Source of the DNA: Magnetofaba australis IT-1
GTDB lineage: Bacteria; Pseudomonadota; Magnetococcia; Magnetococcales; Magnetococcaceae
Direction: 5' to 3'
DNA length: 64,000 nt
NCBI RefSeq assembly: GCF_002109495.1
Contig: NZ_LVJN01000020.1
Coordinates: forward strand, 105,001 to 169,000
Made by a program: the position numbers and the translations under genes. Position 1 is the stretch's first letter; every line of letters begins with the position of its first letter. Under the pieces are notes generated by a model that saw nothing but the letters and a program-made list of their open reading frames with translations, searched no databases and was not told where the DNA came from. Positions 1-9,939 of this stretch are shown one piece after another.

Positions 1-1757
<1,757 letters not shown>

Positions 1758-1830
1758 AAAAGCCCCCATACGTCGCAAACCCATTCCCCCCAATTGTCCA
1801 GGATTCCTCGCTTAGAGGATCATGCATAAA

Positions 1831-1953
1831 GCGTCCTGGTGGCCATGGCGAGGGTGTCACACACGATCCCATTCCGAACTCGACCGTTAAGCCCCTCTGC
1901 GCCGATGATACTGCGTCTTAAGACGTGGGAAAGTAGGTCACCGCCAGGACGCT
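1831..1953 (+). rRNA. rrf: 5S ribosomal RNA
   Basis: About 120 nt. The two ends pair (GCGTCCTGGT with the CCAGGACGC near 1944-1952), and the core contains the typical CCATTCCGAACTCG and GGGAAAGTAGGTCACCGCCAGG elements of bacterial 5S rRNA. It lies about 75 nt after the 23S gene, so it belongs to the same rRNA operon. End coordinates are good to a few bases. Confidence 0.95.
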
Positions 1954-1981
1954 TTATAAAATCATATAGCAGTATTCCTTG

Positions 1982-2013
1982 GGCTGGAGCGAAACCATTC
2001 GCTCCAGCCTTTG
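1982..2013 (+). terminator. rRNA operon terminator
   Basis: A 10-bp stem, GGCTGGAGCG paired with CGCTCCAGCC, has an 8-nt loop and is followed by a short T stretch. It lies 28 nt after the 5S gene and is the likely intrinsic terminator of the rRNA operon. Confidence 0.75.
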
Positions 2014-2087
2014 TGTATGGCAACGCCACAGACGCGCCCCGCGCGCTGATTGGCGCGGCGCCCGCTACGGGCTGATAGGGGACCGAC

Positions 2088-2519
2088 GTGAAGACTTTCG
2101 TGGCCACGCCCAAAACCATTGAACGCAAATGGTATGTGGTGGACGCCGAGGGCAAGACCCTGGGCCGTCTCGCCACCCAAATCGCCATGCGCTTGCGCGG
2201 CAAGCACAAGGCGATCTACACCCCGTTCATCGACACCGGCGACTACATCATTGTGGTCAATGCCGAGAAAGTCGCCTTGACCGGCAACAAGCTGTCGGAC
2301 AAGGTGTACTACTCCCACAGCCGTCACCCGGGTGGTCTCAAGTCCATCACCGCGGGCAAACAGCTGTCGGGTAAGTTCCCTGAGCGGGTGATTGAGCATG
2401 CGGTGCGCGGCATGATGCCCAAGGGCAAAATGGGCCGTGAGATGTTCCGCAAGCTGAAGATCTACAAGGGCGCCGAGCATCCGCATAATGCTCAGAACCC
2501 CATTGAACTGTCCCTGTGA
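2088..2519 (+). CDS. rplM: 50S ribosomal protein L13
   Basis: Structural protein of the large ribosomal subunit, bound early to 23S rRNA. The 143-aa length is usual for the family. The start [26 protein letters not shown] and the conserved [23 protein letters not shown] and [10 protein letters not shown] segments are typical of uL13. Translation starts at a GTG, 2088-2090, in the only frame that gives the canonical N-terminus. rpsI follows after 27 nt, the normal rplM-rpsI pair. The 75 nt before it, after the rRNA terminator, form a GC-rich leader where an autoregulatory site would be expected; I cannot show one. Confidence 0.97.
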   Translation: MKTFVATPKTIERKWYVVDAEGKTLGRLATQIAMRLRGKHKAIYTPFIDTGDYIIVVNAEKVALTGNKLSDKVYYSHSRHPGGLKSITAGKQLSGKFPERVIEHAVRGMMPKGKMGREMFRKLKIYKGAEHPHNAQNPIELSL

Positions 2520-2546
2520 CCACAGCTGAAAAAGAGAGAGTGAACC

Positions 2547-2939
2547 ATGAGCGCTGAAATCTACACCGCGACCGGTCGCCGCAAAGAGTCTGTGGCGCGG
2601 GTGCGCATCAAAGGCGGTTCCGGTCAGGTGACCATCAATAAAAAGTCCCTGGACGATTACTTCGGCCGCGCTGTTTTGCGCATGGTCGTGCGTCAGCCCT
2701 TCGCCGTGACCGAGATGACCGACAAGTTCGACGTCGTTGTGAATGTCCGCGGCGGCGGCATCTCCGGCCAGGCGGGCGCTATTAAGCATGGCATCTCCCG
2801 CGCTCTGGTGGACTATGACGAAACCCTGCGCGGCGCGCTGAAGAAAGCGGGCTTCCTGACCCGTGACTCGCGTGCGGTGGAACGTAAGAAGTACGGTCGT
2901 CACAAAGCGCGTAAGAGCACTCAGTTCTCCAAGCGTTGA
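2547..2939 (+). CDS. rpsI: 30S ribosomal protein S9
   Basis: Small-subunit protein whose C-terminal tail reaches the P-site tRNA. The 130-aa length and the ending [16 protein letters not shown] match uS9. The N-terminal [14 protein letters not shown] and the middle [16 protein letters not shown] are family hallmarks. A GAGAGAG ribosome-binding site lies just before the ATG. It is co-transcribed with rplM and closed by the hairpin terminator at 2964-2995. Confidence 0.97.
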   Translation: MSAEIYTATGRRKESVARVRIKGGSGQVTINKKSLDDYFGRAVLRMVVRQPFAVTEMTDKFDVVVNVRGGGISGQAGAIKHGISRALVDYDETLRGALKKAGFLTRDSRAVERKKYGRHKARKSTQFSKR

Positions 2940-2963
2940 TGCGGCCTACCCGCATGGGTTACG

Positions 2964-2995
2964 AAAAGGGGAGCCAACTGGCTCCCCTTTTTTAT
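2964..2995 (+). terminator. rplM-rpsI terminator
   Basis: AAAAGGGGAGCC pairs with GGCTCCCCTTTT across a 4-nt loop (AACT), and the T run continues to TTTTTT. It is a classic intrinsic terminator 24 nt after rpsI. Confidence 0.85.
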
Positions 2996-3017
2996 TATGC
3001 ACTGTGAGAGATGGACC

Positions 3018-4061
3018 ATGAAACAGCCTGTCGCGATACTGGGCGCCTCTGGCTACACCGGCGGCGAACTGGCGAGAATCCTCGCCAATCATCCTCATGT
3101 TGAGGTGGTCTACGCCAGCTCCGAGCGATTTGCCGGCAAACCGTGGAACGCTATCTACCCGCATTTGGGGCGCGCGGGGAGTTTGATTCTCAGCGCCATG
3201 GACGCCGACGCTGCGGCTGATGCGGCGCAGATCGTCTTTTGCGCGCTGCCCCATAAGACCTCCATGTCCGTCGTTCCACGTCTGCTGGAGCGTGGCTGTA
3301 CGGTAATCGACCTATCGGCGGATTTCCGCCTCAAAAGCGCGGCCACCTACGAGGAGTGGTATGAGACCCCTCACATCGCGCCGCAACTGCTTGCGGAGGC
3401 GGTTTATGGGCTGCCTGAGCTCTATCGGGAGCAGATTCGTGGTCAGAAGCTGATCGCCTGTCCGGGGTGCTACCCCACCTCGGTGATTGTGCCGCTCTAT
3501 CCGCTGGTCAAGGCGGGCGCCATTGAAGCCGAGGGCATCATCGCCGATTGCAAATCCGGCGTCTCCGGCGCCGGGCGTTCTCCTTCGCAGGGGGTGATGC
3601 TGTCTGAGCTCAATGAGGGCTTTAAGGCTTATAAGGTAGGCAAGCACCGGCATACGGCGGAGATGGAGCAGGCGCTCTCTGAAGCGGCGGGACGGGAGTT
3701 GACGGTCCGGTTTACGCCGCATCTGTTGCCGCAGTCGCGGGGCATTCTCTCGACCTGTTATGTGAAGCCGATAGGTGAAGGAGACGCCGAGGCGGCGCGC
3801 GAACTCCTGCGTCAAGCCTACGCCGATGAGCCTTTTGTGGACATTCTGCCTGCGGGCGTTAATCCCGCCACCAGTGACGTGCGCGGCGCCAATGGCGTGC
3901 GCATCTCCGTCGATATGGACCACCGCACCGGTTGGATGTTGGTGATCAGCGTGATCGACAATCTGGTCAAAGGCTCCTCCGGTCAGGCGACGCAGAACCT
4001 CAACCTGGCCATGGGCTGGGAGGAGACCACTGGGTTGGAGACGGTGGCCCTGTTCCCATAA
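3018..4061 (+). CDS. argC: N-acetyl-gamma-glutamyl-phosphate reductase
   Basis: Third step of arginine synthesis: NADPH-dependent reduction of N-acetylglutamyl phosphate to the semialdehyde, in the cytoplasm. The 347 aa open with the Rossmann motif GASGYTGGELARIL, and the active-site segment ACPGCYPTSVI carries the catalytic cysteine. KSGVSGAGRSP and the C-terminal VSVIDNLVKGSSGQATQNLNL are also family marks. An upstream in-frame ATG at 2997 overlaps the rpsI terminator; the ATG at 3018 follows a GAGAG site and gives the normal N-terminus MKQPVAILGASG, so I prefer it. It stands alone, not next to other arg genes. Confidence 0.96.
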   Translation: MKQPVAILGASGYTGGELARILANHPHVEVVYASSERFAGKPWNAIYPHLGRAGSLILSAMDADAAADAAQIVFCALPHKTSMSVVPRLLERGCTVIDLSADFRLKSAATYEEWYETPHIAPQLLAEAVYGLPELYREQIRGQKLIACPGCYPTSVIVPLYPLVKAGAIEAEGIIADCKSGVSGAGRSPSQGVMLSELNEGFKAYKVGKHRHTAEMEQALSEAAGRELTVRFTPHLLPQSRGILSTCYVKPIGEGDAEAARELLRQAYADEPFVDILPAGVNPATSDVRGANGVRISVDMDHRTGWMLVISVIDNLVKGSSGQATQNLNLAMGWEETTGLETVALFP

Positions 4062-4108
4062 GGATCGCAACACGTCGGGCGCCCTATAAAGTCTTGACGA
4101 AAAGGGGC

Positions 4109-4137
4109 TCGACATGTTTTCTATACGCGGTTATGCT
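4109..4137 (+). promoter_or_regulatory. possible sigma-70 promoter for the ferredoxin gene
   Basis: TCGACA and TATGCT are separated by 17 nt, in the gap between argC and the ferredoxin gene. An alternative -35 (TTGACG, 4094-4099) lies nearby without an equally good -10. This is pattern matching only. Confidence 0.3.
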
Positions 4138-4266
4138 GGCCAAGCGCTAAACCAAGAGACTCCGCGTGATGCGTTTTGGATCATGCTAGCTACCGTCACC
4201 CTCTCAGCGTGTGTGCTGGAGAGGTATCCCTCCCTTAGCGGAGGACCTGATTAGGAGGATTTCGTA

Positions 4267-4524
4267 ATGGCTCTGTTGATCAACGAAGATTGCACCAACT
4301 GCGACGTCTGCCTGCCCGAGTGCCCCAACGAGGCGATCACGGACGGCTCCGACGTGGATAAGGACATCTACTTCATCCACTCGGATCTGTGCTCTGAGTG
4401 CGTGGGCGCCTTCGACGAAGCGCAGTGCGTGGCCGTCTGCCCCGTCGAGTGCATTGTGCCCGACCCCGATCACGAAGAGTCGCCCGAAGAGCTGCAAGCC
4501 AAGTACGACGCCATCCACAGCTAA
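4267..4524 (+). CDS. 2[4Fe-4S] ferredoxin, YfhL/Allochromatium type
   Basis: Small soluble electron carrier, 85 aa. Two cluster motifs are visible: CTNCDVCLPECP near residues 11-22, and a second CSEC...CVAVCP set with a widened spacing between the second and third cysteines, followed by an acidic C-terminal extension. This spacing is typical of Allochromatium-type ferredoxins with low-potential clusters. A GAGGAT ribosome-binding site precedes the ATG. The gene is single, with its own gap before it and a hairpin terminator after it. The electron partner cannot be told from context. Confidence 0.92.
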   Translation: MALLINEDCTNCDVCLPECPNEAITDGSDVDKDIYFIHSDLCSECVGAFDEAQCVAVCPVECIVPDPDHEESPEELQAKYDAIHS

Positions 4525-4566
4525 ACTCCCGGCATCGGGAGTCGCTGTTCGGCGACTGGCGCATCA

Positions 4567-4602
4567 GGGGGGCGCGCGGCATTGGCTGACGCGCCCCCTT
4601 CG
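4567..4602 (+). terminator. terminator after the ferredoxin gene
   Basis: A GC-rich stem, GGGGGCGCG paired with CGCGCCCCC, with a 13-nt loop and a weak T-rich tail (TTCGT). It lies 43 nt after the ferredoxin stop. Confidence 0.5.
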
Positions 4603-4661
4603 TCATTTACGCGGGATGCGCAGATCAGGTTATTTTCAGAGCGAATCGTTTCGAGGATTTT

Positions 4662-5558
4662 ATGGCGCAAAGCATGACCGGACTGGGCCGCGCGGAAGCG
4701 GTGATCGAAGGGGTGCGCTACGCTTGGCGCCTGCGTTCGGTGAACCAGCGCTATCTGGAGATCTCGTTTCGGCTGCCGGACTCCCTCAGTGAGCTGGAGC
4801 CGGAGTTGCGCAAACGGCTCAAAGAGCGCTTTGCGCGTGGGCAGGTGGATGTCTCCCTGCATGTGCGCAGCGAAGCGCCTGAGGCCGGTGAGTTGAGTCT
4901 CAACGCCGACCTGCTGGGCAAACTGATTCGTGTGGAGGCCGAGGCGCTGCATATCGCCGGGCATGACGCCGCGCGCGGTTACACCAGCGCCAGTCGTCTG
5001 CTCAGTTGGCCCGGGGTGGTGAGCGAACGCCGTCCCGAGCTTTCTGAAGAGCAGCTGGCGCAACGCAATAGGGCCGCCCTGTCGGTATTCGACAGCGCGT
5101 GTGAGACGCTGGAAGGGTTCCGTCGTCGCGAGGGCGATGCGCTGGTCAGCGTGCTGCGTGAGCTGCTGGGCCGTATCGCCGAATTTGAAGAGCAGGTGCG
5201 ACAACGACTGCCGGAAGTGCGCCAGCGCACCGAAACCCGGCTGCGCGAACGTCTGGCTGAGCTGGGCGGTCAGGTGGGGGTGGATGAGACCCGTCTGGCG
5301 CAGGAGGTGGTGTTTCTGCTCAACCGGGTGGATGTCTCCGAGGAGCTGGACCGTTTGCGGGTGCATCGCGAAGAGATGACGCAAACTCTGGAGAGCGATG
5401 AGCCCATTGGACGGCGACTCGACTTCCTGTGTCAGGAGCTCAACCGCGAGGCCAATACGCTCTGCTCGAAACCGCAGGATCCGGAGATCTCCAAAATGGG
5501 GGTGGACCTGAAGGTTGTGATCGAGAAGATCCGCGAGCAGGTGCAGAATCTGCAGTAG
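4662..5558 (+). CDS. yicC: YicC/YloC family endoribonuclease
   Basis: 298 aa. The N-terminus SMTGLGRAEA and the phrase RSVNQRYLEISFRLP mark the YicC-like N-terminal domain. The C-terminus, with RLDFLCQELNREANTLCSK and SKMGVDLKVVIEKIREQVQNLQ, is the DUF1732 domain. Members of the family (E. coli YicC, B. subtilis YloC) are reported endoribonucleases. In many proteobacteria the gene lies directly before gmk, as here (88-nt gap), so co-transcription with gmk and rpoZ is likely. Confidence 0.93.
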   Translation: MAQSMTGLGRAEAVIEGVRYAWRLRSVNQRYLEISFRLPDSLSELEPELRKRLKERFARGQVDVSLHVRSEAPEAGELSLNADLLGKLIRVEAEALHIAGHDAARGYTSASRLLSWPGVVSERRPELSEEQLAQRNRAALSVFDSACETLEGFRRREGDALVSVLRELLGRIAEFEEQVRQRLPEVRQRTETRLRERLAELGGQVGVDETRLAQEVVFLLNRVDVSEELDRLRVHREEMTQTLESDEPIGRRLDFLCQELNREANTLCSKPQDPEISKMGVDLKVVIEKIREQVQNLQ

Positions 5559-5646
5559 AACAAGCCAACGCCGCAGTGGGCGGCTGAGGTCAACACCGAG
5601 CATAAGCCGCGCAGGCGGCAGCGCCGAATAGCCAGGAGGCCACGCC

Positions 5647-6288
5647 ATGAGCCAGAGCCGTCGCGGATTCGCCTTGATCCTCTCCGCCCCCTCCGGCGCG
5701 GGCAAGAGCACCTTGGCGCGGCATTTGATGGCGGCGGACGATCAGGTCATGTTGTCGGTCTCCACCACCACGCGCGGCCCGCGCCCGGGCGAAGCCAATG
5801 GGGTGGACTACTGGTTCGAAGCGGTGGAGAGCTTCCAGCAGGCGGTGGAGCAGGGGCGGTTCCTGGAGTGGGCCGAAGTGTTTGGCAACTACTACGGCAC
5901 CAGCGCCGATAAAGTGCTCGAAGGGCTGCAAGAGGGCAAAATCGTGCTGCTGGATATCGATTGGCAGGGCGCCCAGCAGGTGCGGCGCAATATGGACCAA
6001 TCCGGCGCGGCGGGCGATCATGTCAGTGTGTTTATTGCACCGCCCTCCAAGACGGTGTTGCATGACCGCTTGGCGGGTCGTAAGACCGACAGCGAAGAGG
6101 TGATCGCCAAACGTATGGCCGCCGCCGCTGCGGAGATGTCCCATTGGGGCGAATATGATTACGTCATCATCAATGACGATCTGGAGGCCGCCAAGGCGGA
6201 GCTGATCGCCATTGTGCAGGCGGAACGTCTGAAAAAATCGCGCATGGCTCCGGTGATGGATGCGATGATGAGCGATTTTGATCAGTAA
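5647..6288 (+). CDS. gmk: guanylate kinase
   Basis: Phosphorylates GMP to GDP with ATP. The 213 aa carry the P-loop APSGAGKST near residues 14-22, the GMP-binding STTTRGPRPGE..G.DYWF, and LLDIDWQGAQQVR. A GGAGG site lies just before the ATG (5637-5641). It sits between yicC and rpoZ, the common order, and supplies GDP for GTP and (p)ppGpp pools, which links it to the rsh gene downstream. Confidence 0.96.
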   Translation: MSQSRRGFALILSAPSGAGKSTLARHLMAADDQVMLSVSTTTRGPRPGEANGVDYWFEAVESFQQAVEQGRFLEWAEVFGNYYGTSADKVLEGLQEGKIVLLDIDWQGAQQVRRNMDQSGAAGDHVSVFIAPPSKTVLHDRLAGRKTDSEEVIAKRMAAAAAEMSHWGEYDYVIINDDLEAAKAELIAIVQAERLKKSRMAPVMDAMMSDFDQ

Positions 6289-6295
6289 CTCTTCT

Positions 6296-6313
6296 GCGTC
6301 GGGGCCCCGACGC
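6296..6313. repeat. 18-bp perfect palindrome between gmk and rpoZ
   Basis: GCGTCGGGGCCCCGACGC is a loopless self-complementary sequence 8 nt after the gmk stop, with no T run. It could be a processing or attenuation hairpin or a protein-binding site. Confidence 0.5.
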
Positions 6314-6360
6314 GGTTAACCAACCGCCGATGAGGCGGTGGACTGCAAGTAAGGTGAATT

Positions 6361-6756
6361 ATGGCTCGCGTGACTGTTGATGATTGCATTGCCGCCGTTC
6401 CCAACCGCTTTGAGCTGGTGATTCTGGCCGCCAAACGCGCCCGTCAGTTGGCCAAGGGCGCCGATCCCACGGTTCCCACCGAACGCGATAAGAACACCGT
6501 GCTGGCGCTGCGCGAGATCGCCGCCGAATCGGTGGATGTGGAAGAGCTGCGCATCTTCGAAGAGGAAGAGGAGGGGCCCGAGGAGGCCACCGGCGACGAG
6601 ATCAATCCGGAGTTGGCCAACCTGATGGCGCAGGATAGCCAGGTTCCCGGCGTGATCCAGGAGATGGCTGACCAGGGCGCCGCCAATGACAACGGCGAAG
6701 ACGCCGCCGCCGCTCCCGCCGCTCCCCCGGCGGCTGAAGGCGACGAACCCGCTTAA
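6361..6756 (+). CDS. rpoZ: DNA-directed RNA polymerase omega subunit
   Basis: Helps assemble RNA polymerase by clamping the beta' subunit. The N-terminal half ([20 protein letters not shown] followed by LAAKRARQL and [11 protein letters not shown]) is a clear RpoZ domain. The protein is 131 aa, longer than the usual 70-90. The extra C-terminal half is acidic ([15 protein letters not shown]) and then Ala/Pro-rich. The gmk-rpoZ-rsh order is classical; omega also forms a ppGpp site in proteobacterial polymerase, which fits the next gene. Confidence 0.95.
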   Translation: MARVTVDDCIAAVPNRFELVILAAKRARQLAKGADPTVPTERDKNTVLALREIAAESVDVEELRIFEEEEEGPEEATGDEINPELANLMAQDSQVPGVIQEMADQGAANDNGEDAAAAPAAPPAAEGDEPA

Positions 6757-6830
6757 GGGGTCTTGCGCAGGCGCGTCGGCGTCAACAAGCGCTCCAGTCA
6801 GAAGAGCGCACAGCCAGAGCGCGCCACTGC

Positions 6831-9062
6831 GTGAACTCGACTGATCCAATGGGGGGCGAAGCCAGAGCAGCGGGATGGGATGGGGCGTTTCAAACGCTCA
6901 GCGCCTATCTCACGCCAGCCGACCAGCAACTGCTGGCTCGGCTGCCCGCGTTTTTGGCGCAGTTGAACTGGCCCGCCGATCCGTCCTACCCACCGCCGCC
7001 CCCCGCCGATCCCGTCACCCTGGCCGGGATCATGGCCAATCTGCGTTTGGACGGCGCTTCCGTGGCGGCGGGGGCGCTGATCCTGCCCATGCGGCTCAAC
7101 CTGGTTGACGCCGACGCCATCGAAGAGACGTTTGGCTCCGATGTGGCCTTCCTGGCCAATGGCGTGTTCCGCATCGCCTGTCTGGGCGGACAGACCCCCC
7201 GCGACGATAGCCAACTGGAGAATCTGCGCAAGATGATCCTGGCGCTGTCCCAGGATATCCGCGTGATTCTCACCCGGCTGGCGCTGACCCTGCAGGCGTT
7301 GCGCGCAGCGGTGGCGCGGCCCACCTCCGGCGGGGTCGATCTGGCCGCCGAATCCCTCGATCTGTTCGCCCCCATCGCCCACCGTCTGGGGGTCTACTGG
7401 GTCAAGAGCGAAGTGGAGGATCTGGCCTTCCAACTGCTGTGGCCCAGCGAATATGCGCAGATGAAGAATCTGGTCACCCAGCGCCGTCTGGGCGGGGCCA
7501 ACGTGGTGGGCAAGGTGGTGCGCATCCTGCAGCGTAAACTGGCCGAACACAGCGTGGTGGGGCGCGTGAAGGGGCGTGAGAAGCACCTCTACTCGGTGTG
7601 GACCAAGATCCAGCGCAAGCAGACTGACCTGGAGGAGATGTACGATCTGATCGCCTACCGCATCATCGTGCGTTCGCAGGAGGACTGCTACCGCGCTTTG
7701 GGCATGATCCACAGCGAATTCAAACCCATCCCCGGCCGCTTCAAGGACTATATCGCCCTGCCCAAGCGCAATGGTTATCAGTCGCTGCACACGGTGGTGT
7801 TCGGTCCCTTCGGCAACCGCATCGAGATTCAGATCCGCACCGAACAGATGCACCAGGTGGCCGAGAGCGGGGTGGCGGCGCACTGGAGCTATAAGGGCGC
7901 GGGCGGCGAGTTGGCGGAGAACGATCCCGGTCGCGGTCGCGCCACCGGCTACGCCTGGCTCAAGGATCAATTGGAGCGCCACCAGAGCGGCCAGGGCCCC
8001 AGTTCGTTCCTGGAGCAGATCAAGGTGGATCTGTTCCCTGATGAGATCTATGTCTTCACCCCCCAGGGCAAAATCATCACGCTGCCCAAGAACGCCACGC
8101 CGGTGGACTTCGCCTACGCGGTGCACTCCCAGGTGGGCGATCATTGCCAGGGCGCGCGCATCAATGGCCGCATGGCGCCGCTCAAATCCACCCTGCAGAC
8201 CGGCGACCGGGTGGAGGTGATCACCTCCCGCGAGCGCAATCCCAACAGCGGCTGGCTCAATTTCGTCGTCACCCCGCGCGCGCGCCAGCGCATCACCCGC
8301 TGGCTTAAGCTGCAACAGCGCGATCAGGACACCAATCTGGGTCGCGAGCTGCTGGAGCGTGAGGCGCGTAAGGCTGGCCAGGGGGTGAGCGTCAACGACA
8401 AACAGCTGCAGCGGGTGATCAACTGCTTTCATGCTGAATCGCCGGAGGATCTCACCTATATGGTGGGCGCAGGGATGATCTCGCCCACCGCGGTGGTGGC
8501 GCGTATGTGCCCGGAGTACGCCGACAAACTCCAGCGTGATAAAAAGCCGCCGGAGTCGATCTCCAAGCCGCGCGGCGGCGCAGCGCGCTCGGGGGTGCGG
8601 CGCAAAAAGGACGAATTGCAACTCACCGGCGCCCTGGAGGGGCTGGCGGTGAGCGCGGCGCGTTGTTGTGGACCGGTGCCAGGGGATGAGATCGTTGGCG
8701 TCATCTCCACCGGGCGCGGCATCATTCTGCACCGGGTGGACTGCGGCAATCTCAAGGCGCTGGCTGACCGCCCCGAGCGTTGGCTTGGGGATATCGCTTG
8801 GAACGAAAGTCTGGATGGTTCGTTTACCTCGCGCATTCAGGCGCTGGCGCACAACCGGCGCGGGGTGCTCACCCCCATCAGTCAGGCCATCACCGAGTGC
8901 GACGGCAATTTGCTCGATGTCCACTTTCAGGATCGTGAACGCGACCCCTGTGTGATACTTCTTGAGGTGGAGGTCACCGGTCAAAAGCAGTTGGACAAGG
9001 TTATTGCCGCGTTGCGCCATCTGGATGGCGTGCAGGGCGTGAGCCGCTTGCGCAGCGGCTGA
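6831..9062 (+). CDS. (p)ppGpp synthetase, RelA/SpoT homologue with degenerate hydrolase domain
   Basis: Stringent-response enzyme, 743 aa. Order: HD-like domain (about 60-180), synthetase domain (about 240-355, with GREKHLYS, YDLIAYRIIV and GYQSLHT), TGS domain (about 405-465), and a C-terminal ACT domain (about 670-743). The usual HD..ED hydrolase motif is replaced by LPMRLN and the later LADRLHN by LALTLQA, so (p)ppGpp hydrolysis is probably lost. The synthetase loop reads RFKD (303-306), the RXKD form of bifunctional Rel/SpoT rather than the EXDD of RelA. The start is a GTG at 6831; an ATG at 6849 is equally possible and neither has a clear ribosome-binding site. Confidence 0.93.
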   Translation: MNSTDPMGGEARAAGWDGAFQTLSAYLTPADQQLLARLPAFLAQLNWPADPSYPPPPPADPVTLAGIMANLRLDGASVAAGALILPMRLNLVDADAIEETFGSDVAFLANGVFRIACLGGQTPRDDSQLENLRKMILALSQDIRVILTRLALTLQALRAAVARPTSGGVDLAAESLDLFAPIAHRLGVYWVKSEVEDLAFQLLWPSEYAQMKNLVTQRRLGGANVVGKVVRILQRKLAEHSVVGRVKGREKHLYSVWTKIQRKQTDLEEMYDLIAYRIIVRSQEDCYRALGMIHSEFKPIPGRFKDYIALPKRNGYQSLHTVVFGPFGNRIEIQIRTEQMHQVAESGVAAHWSYKGAGGELAENDPGRGRATGYAWLKDQLERHQSGQGPSSFLEQIKVDLFPDEIYVFTPQGKIITLPKNATPVDFAYAVHSQVGDHCQGARINGRMAPLKSTLQTGDRVEVITSRERNPNSGWLNFVVTPRARQRITRWLKLQQRDQDTNLGRELLEREARKAGQGVSVNDKQLQRVINCFHAESPEDLTYMVGAGMISPTAVVARMCPEYADKLQRDKKPPESISKPRGGAARSGVRRKKDELQLTGALEGLAVSAARCCGPVPGDEIVGVISTGRGIILHRVDCGNLKALADRPERWLGDIAWNESLDGSFTSRIQALAHNRRGVLTPISQAITECDGNLLDVHFQDRERDPCVILLEVEVTGQKQLDKVIAALRHLDGVQGVSRLRSG

Positions 9063-9075
9063 TTCGGTTTGCGGT

Positions 9076-9098
9076 GCGGGCGATGCCCGCGACTTTTT
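9076..9098 (+). terminator. terminator after rsh
   Basis: GCGGGC and GCCCGC flank a GAT loop, followed by GACTTTTT. It lies 14 nt after the rsh stop. The GGGC-NNN-GCCC core resembles the dispersed hairpin units described elsewhere in the window. Confidence 0.6.
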
Positions 9099-9192
9099 GC
9101 CTCCCATCCGTCACCAATCTCTAAAAGCCTGTTTGTCGGGAATCGTGAGTTTCCCAATTCCACAGGCCCCGTCACTGAGCAGGAGAAACGCC

Positions 9193-9594
9193 ATGAGCAG
9201 TCGTCGCGCCATCGCCACCGACAACGCCCCGCAAGCCATCGGGCCCTACAGCCAAGCGGCGGCGGTGGGACCGTGGCTCTATATGTCCGGTCAAATCCCG
9301 CTGGATCCGGCCACCGGCGAGATGGTGGAAGGCGATATCTCCGCCCAGGCCGAACGGGTGATGCAGAATCTGCGCGGCGTGCTGGAAGCGGCGGGCGGCG
9401 ACTTCAGTTGCGTGGTTAAAACCACCATTTTCCTGACCGATCTGGCCGCCTTCGGCGAGGTTAACGCGGTTTACGCCAAGTTCTTCCAGCAGCCCTATCC
9501 GGCGCGCGCCACAGTGGAGGTTGCGGCGCTGCCCAAAGGGGCCAAGGTGGAGATTGAGGCGGTGGCCTACATCGCCGCCAACGGAGCCGCGTGA
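9193..9594 (+). CDS. ridA: RidA family enamine/imine deaminase
   Basis: Hydrolyses reactive enamine/imine intermediates released by PLP enzymes. The 133 aa carry AIGPYSQAAAVGPWLYMSGQIPLDP, TTIFLTDLAAFGEVN and the PARATVEVAALPKGAKVEIEAVA signature with the substrate-binding arginine. The start is fixed by AGGAG 8 nt before the ATG at 9193; a longer in-frame extension upstream has no support. Its TGA overlaps the next gene's ATG by one base. Confidence 0.95.
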   Translation: MSSRRAIATDNAPQAIGPYSQAAAVGPWLYMSGQIPLDPATGEMVEGDISAQAERVMQNLRGVLEAAGGDFSCVVKTTIFLTDLAAFGEVNAVYAKFFQQPYPARATVEVAALPKGAKVEIEAVAYIAANGAA

Positions 9595-9929
9595 TGCGCG
9601 CCCGGCGGGGAGTCGCTGTTGTATTGCTTGTGGTCGGTTTGTTGGCCATGAGCCCCAGTGCACAGGCCGCCGAAGGGCTCTACTGCTCGGTGGATTTCTC
9701 TGGCCGCAACTGCCTCTACGCCACCATGGAGGCGTGCCGCGCGGCGTTGGGCGTGGGACAGGGCGACTGCGTGCTCAACCCGGCGGCGCTGCCTGCGCCC
9801 ACCGGTGCGGCGCGTTTCTGTCTGGCCGAACGCTGGAAGTTGGCTTGCGACTATGCCACTCTAGCGGGGTGTCAACGCGCCGCTGCGCCGCGCCACGCCC
9901 AGTGCGTGGACAATCCCAACTACAGATGA
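9594..9929 (+). CDS. small secreted Cys-rich protein, two DUF3551-like repeats
   Basis: 111 aa. An N-terminal signal peptide (MRARRGVAVVLLVVGLLAM... ending at AQA, about residue 25) points to the periplasm. The mature part has two copies of the same pattern: FSGRNCLYATMEACRAAL..GDCVLNPAAL and ERWKLACDYATLAGCQRAA..AQCVDNPNYR, each preceded by another Cys. The C..C.YAT...C....C..NP pattern resembles DUF3551 proteins of rhizobia, normally a single copy. The ATG overlaps the ridA stop (TGATG), so the two are translationally coupled. Function unknown. Confidence 0.7.
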   Translation: MRARRGVAVVLLVVGLLAMSPSAQAAEGLYCSVDFSGRNCLYATMEACRAALGVGQGDCVLNPAALPAPTGAARFCLAERWKLACDYATLAGCQRAAAPRHAQCVDNPNYR

Positions 9930-9939
9930 TGATCGCCGC

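Noticed and set aside
2014-2087. Riboswitch or L13-binding leader before rplM
   Set aside because: The leader is GC-rich with possible pairings, but none matches a known leader structure closely enough to call.
6798-9107. 769-aa open frame on the minus strand opposite rsh
   Set aside because: Shadow of a GC-rich coding strand; the plus-strand frame has unmistakable Rsh domains and the minus translation is rich in His/Gln/Arg with no family marks. Same for the long frames opposite radA (20474-21739), the SPOR gene (21870-23513), fliF (33945-35579) and ccmF (57073-58956).
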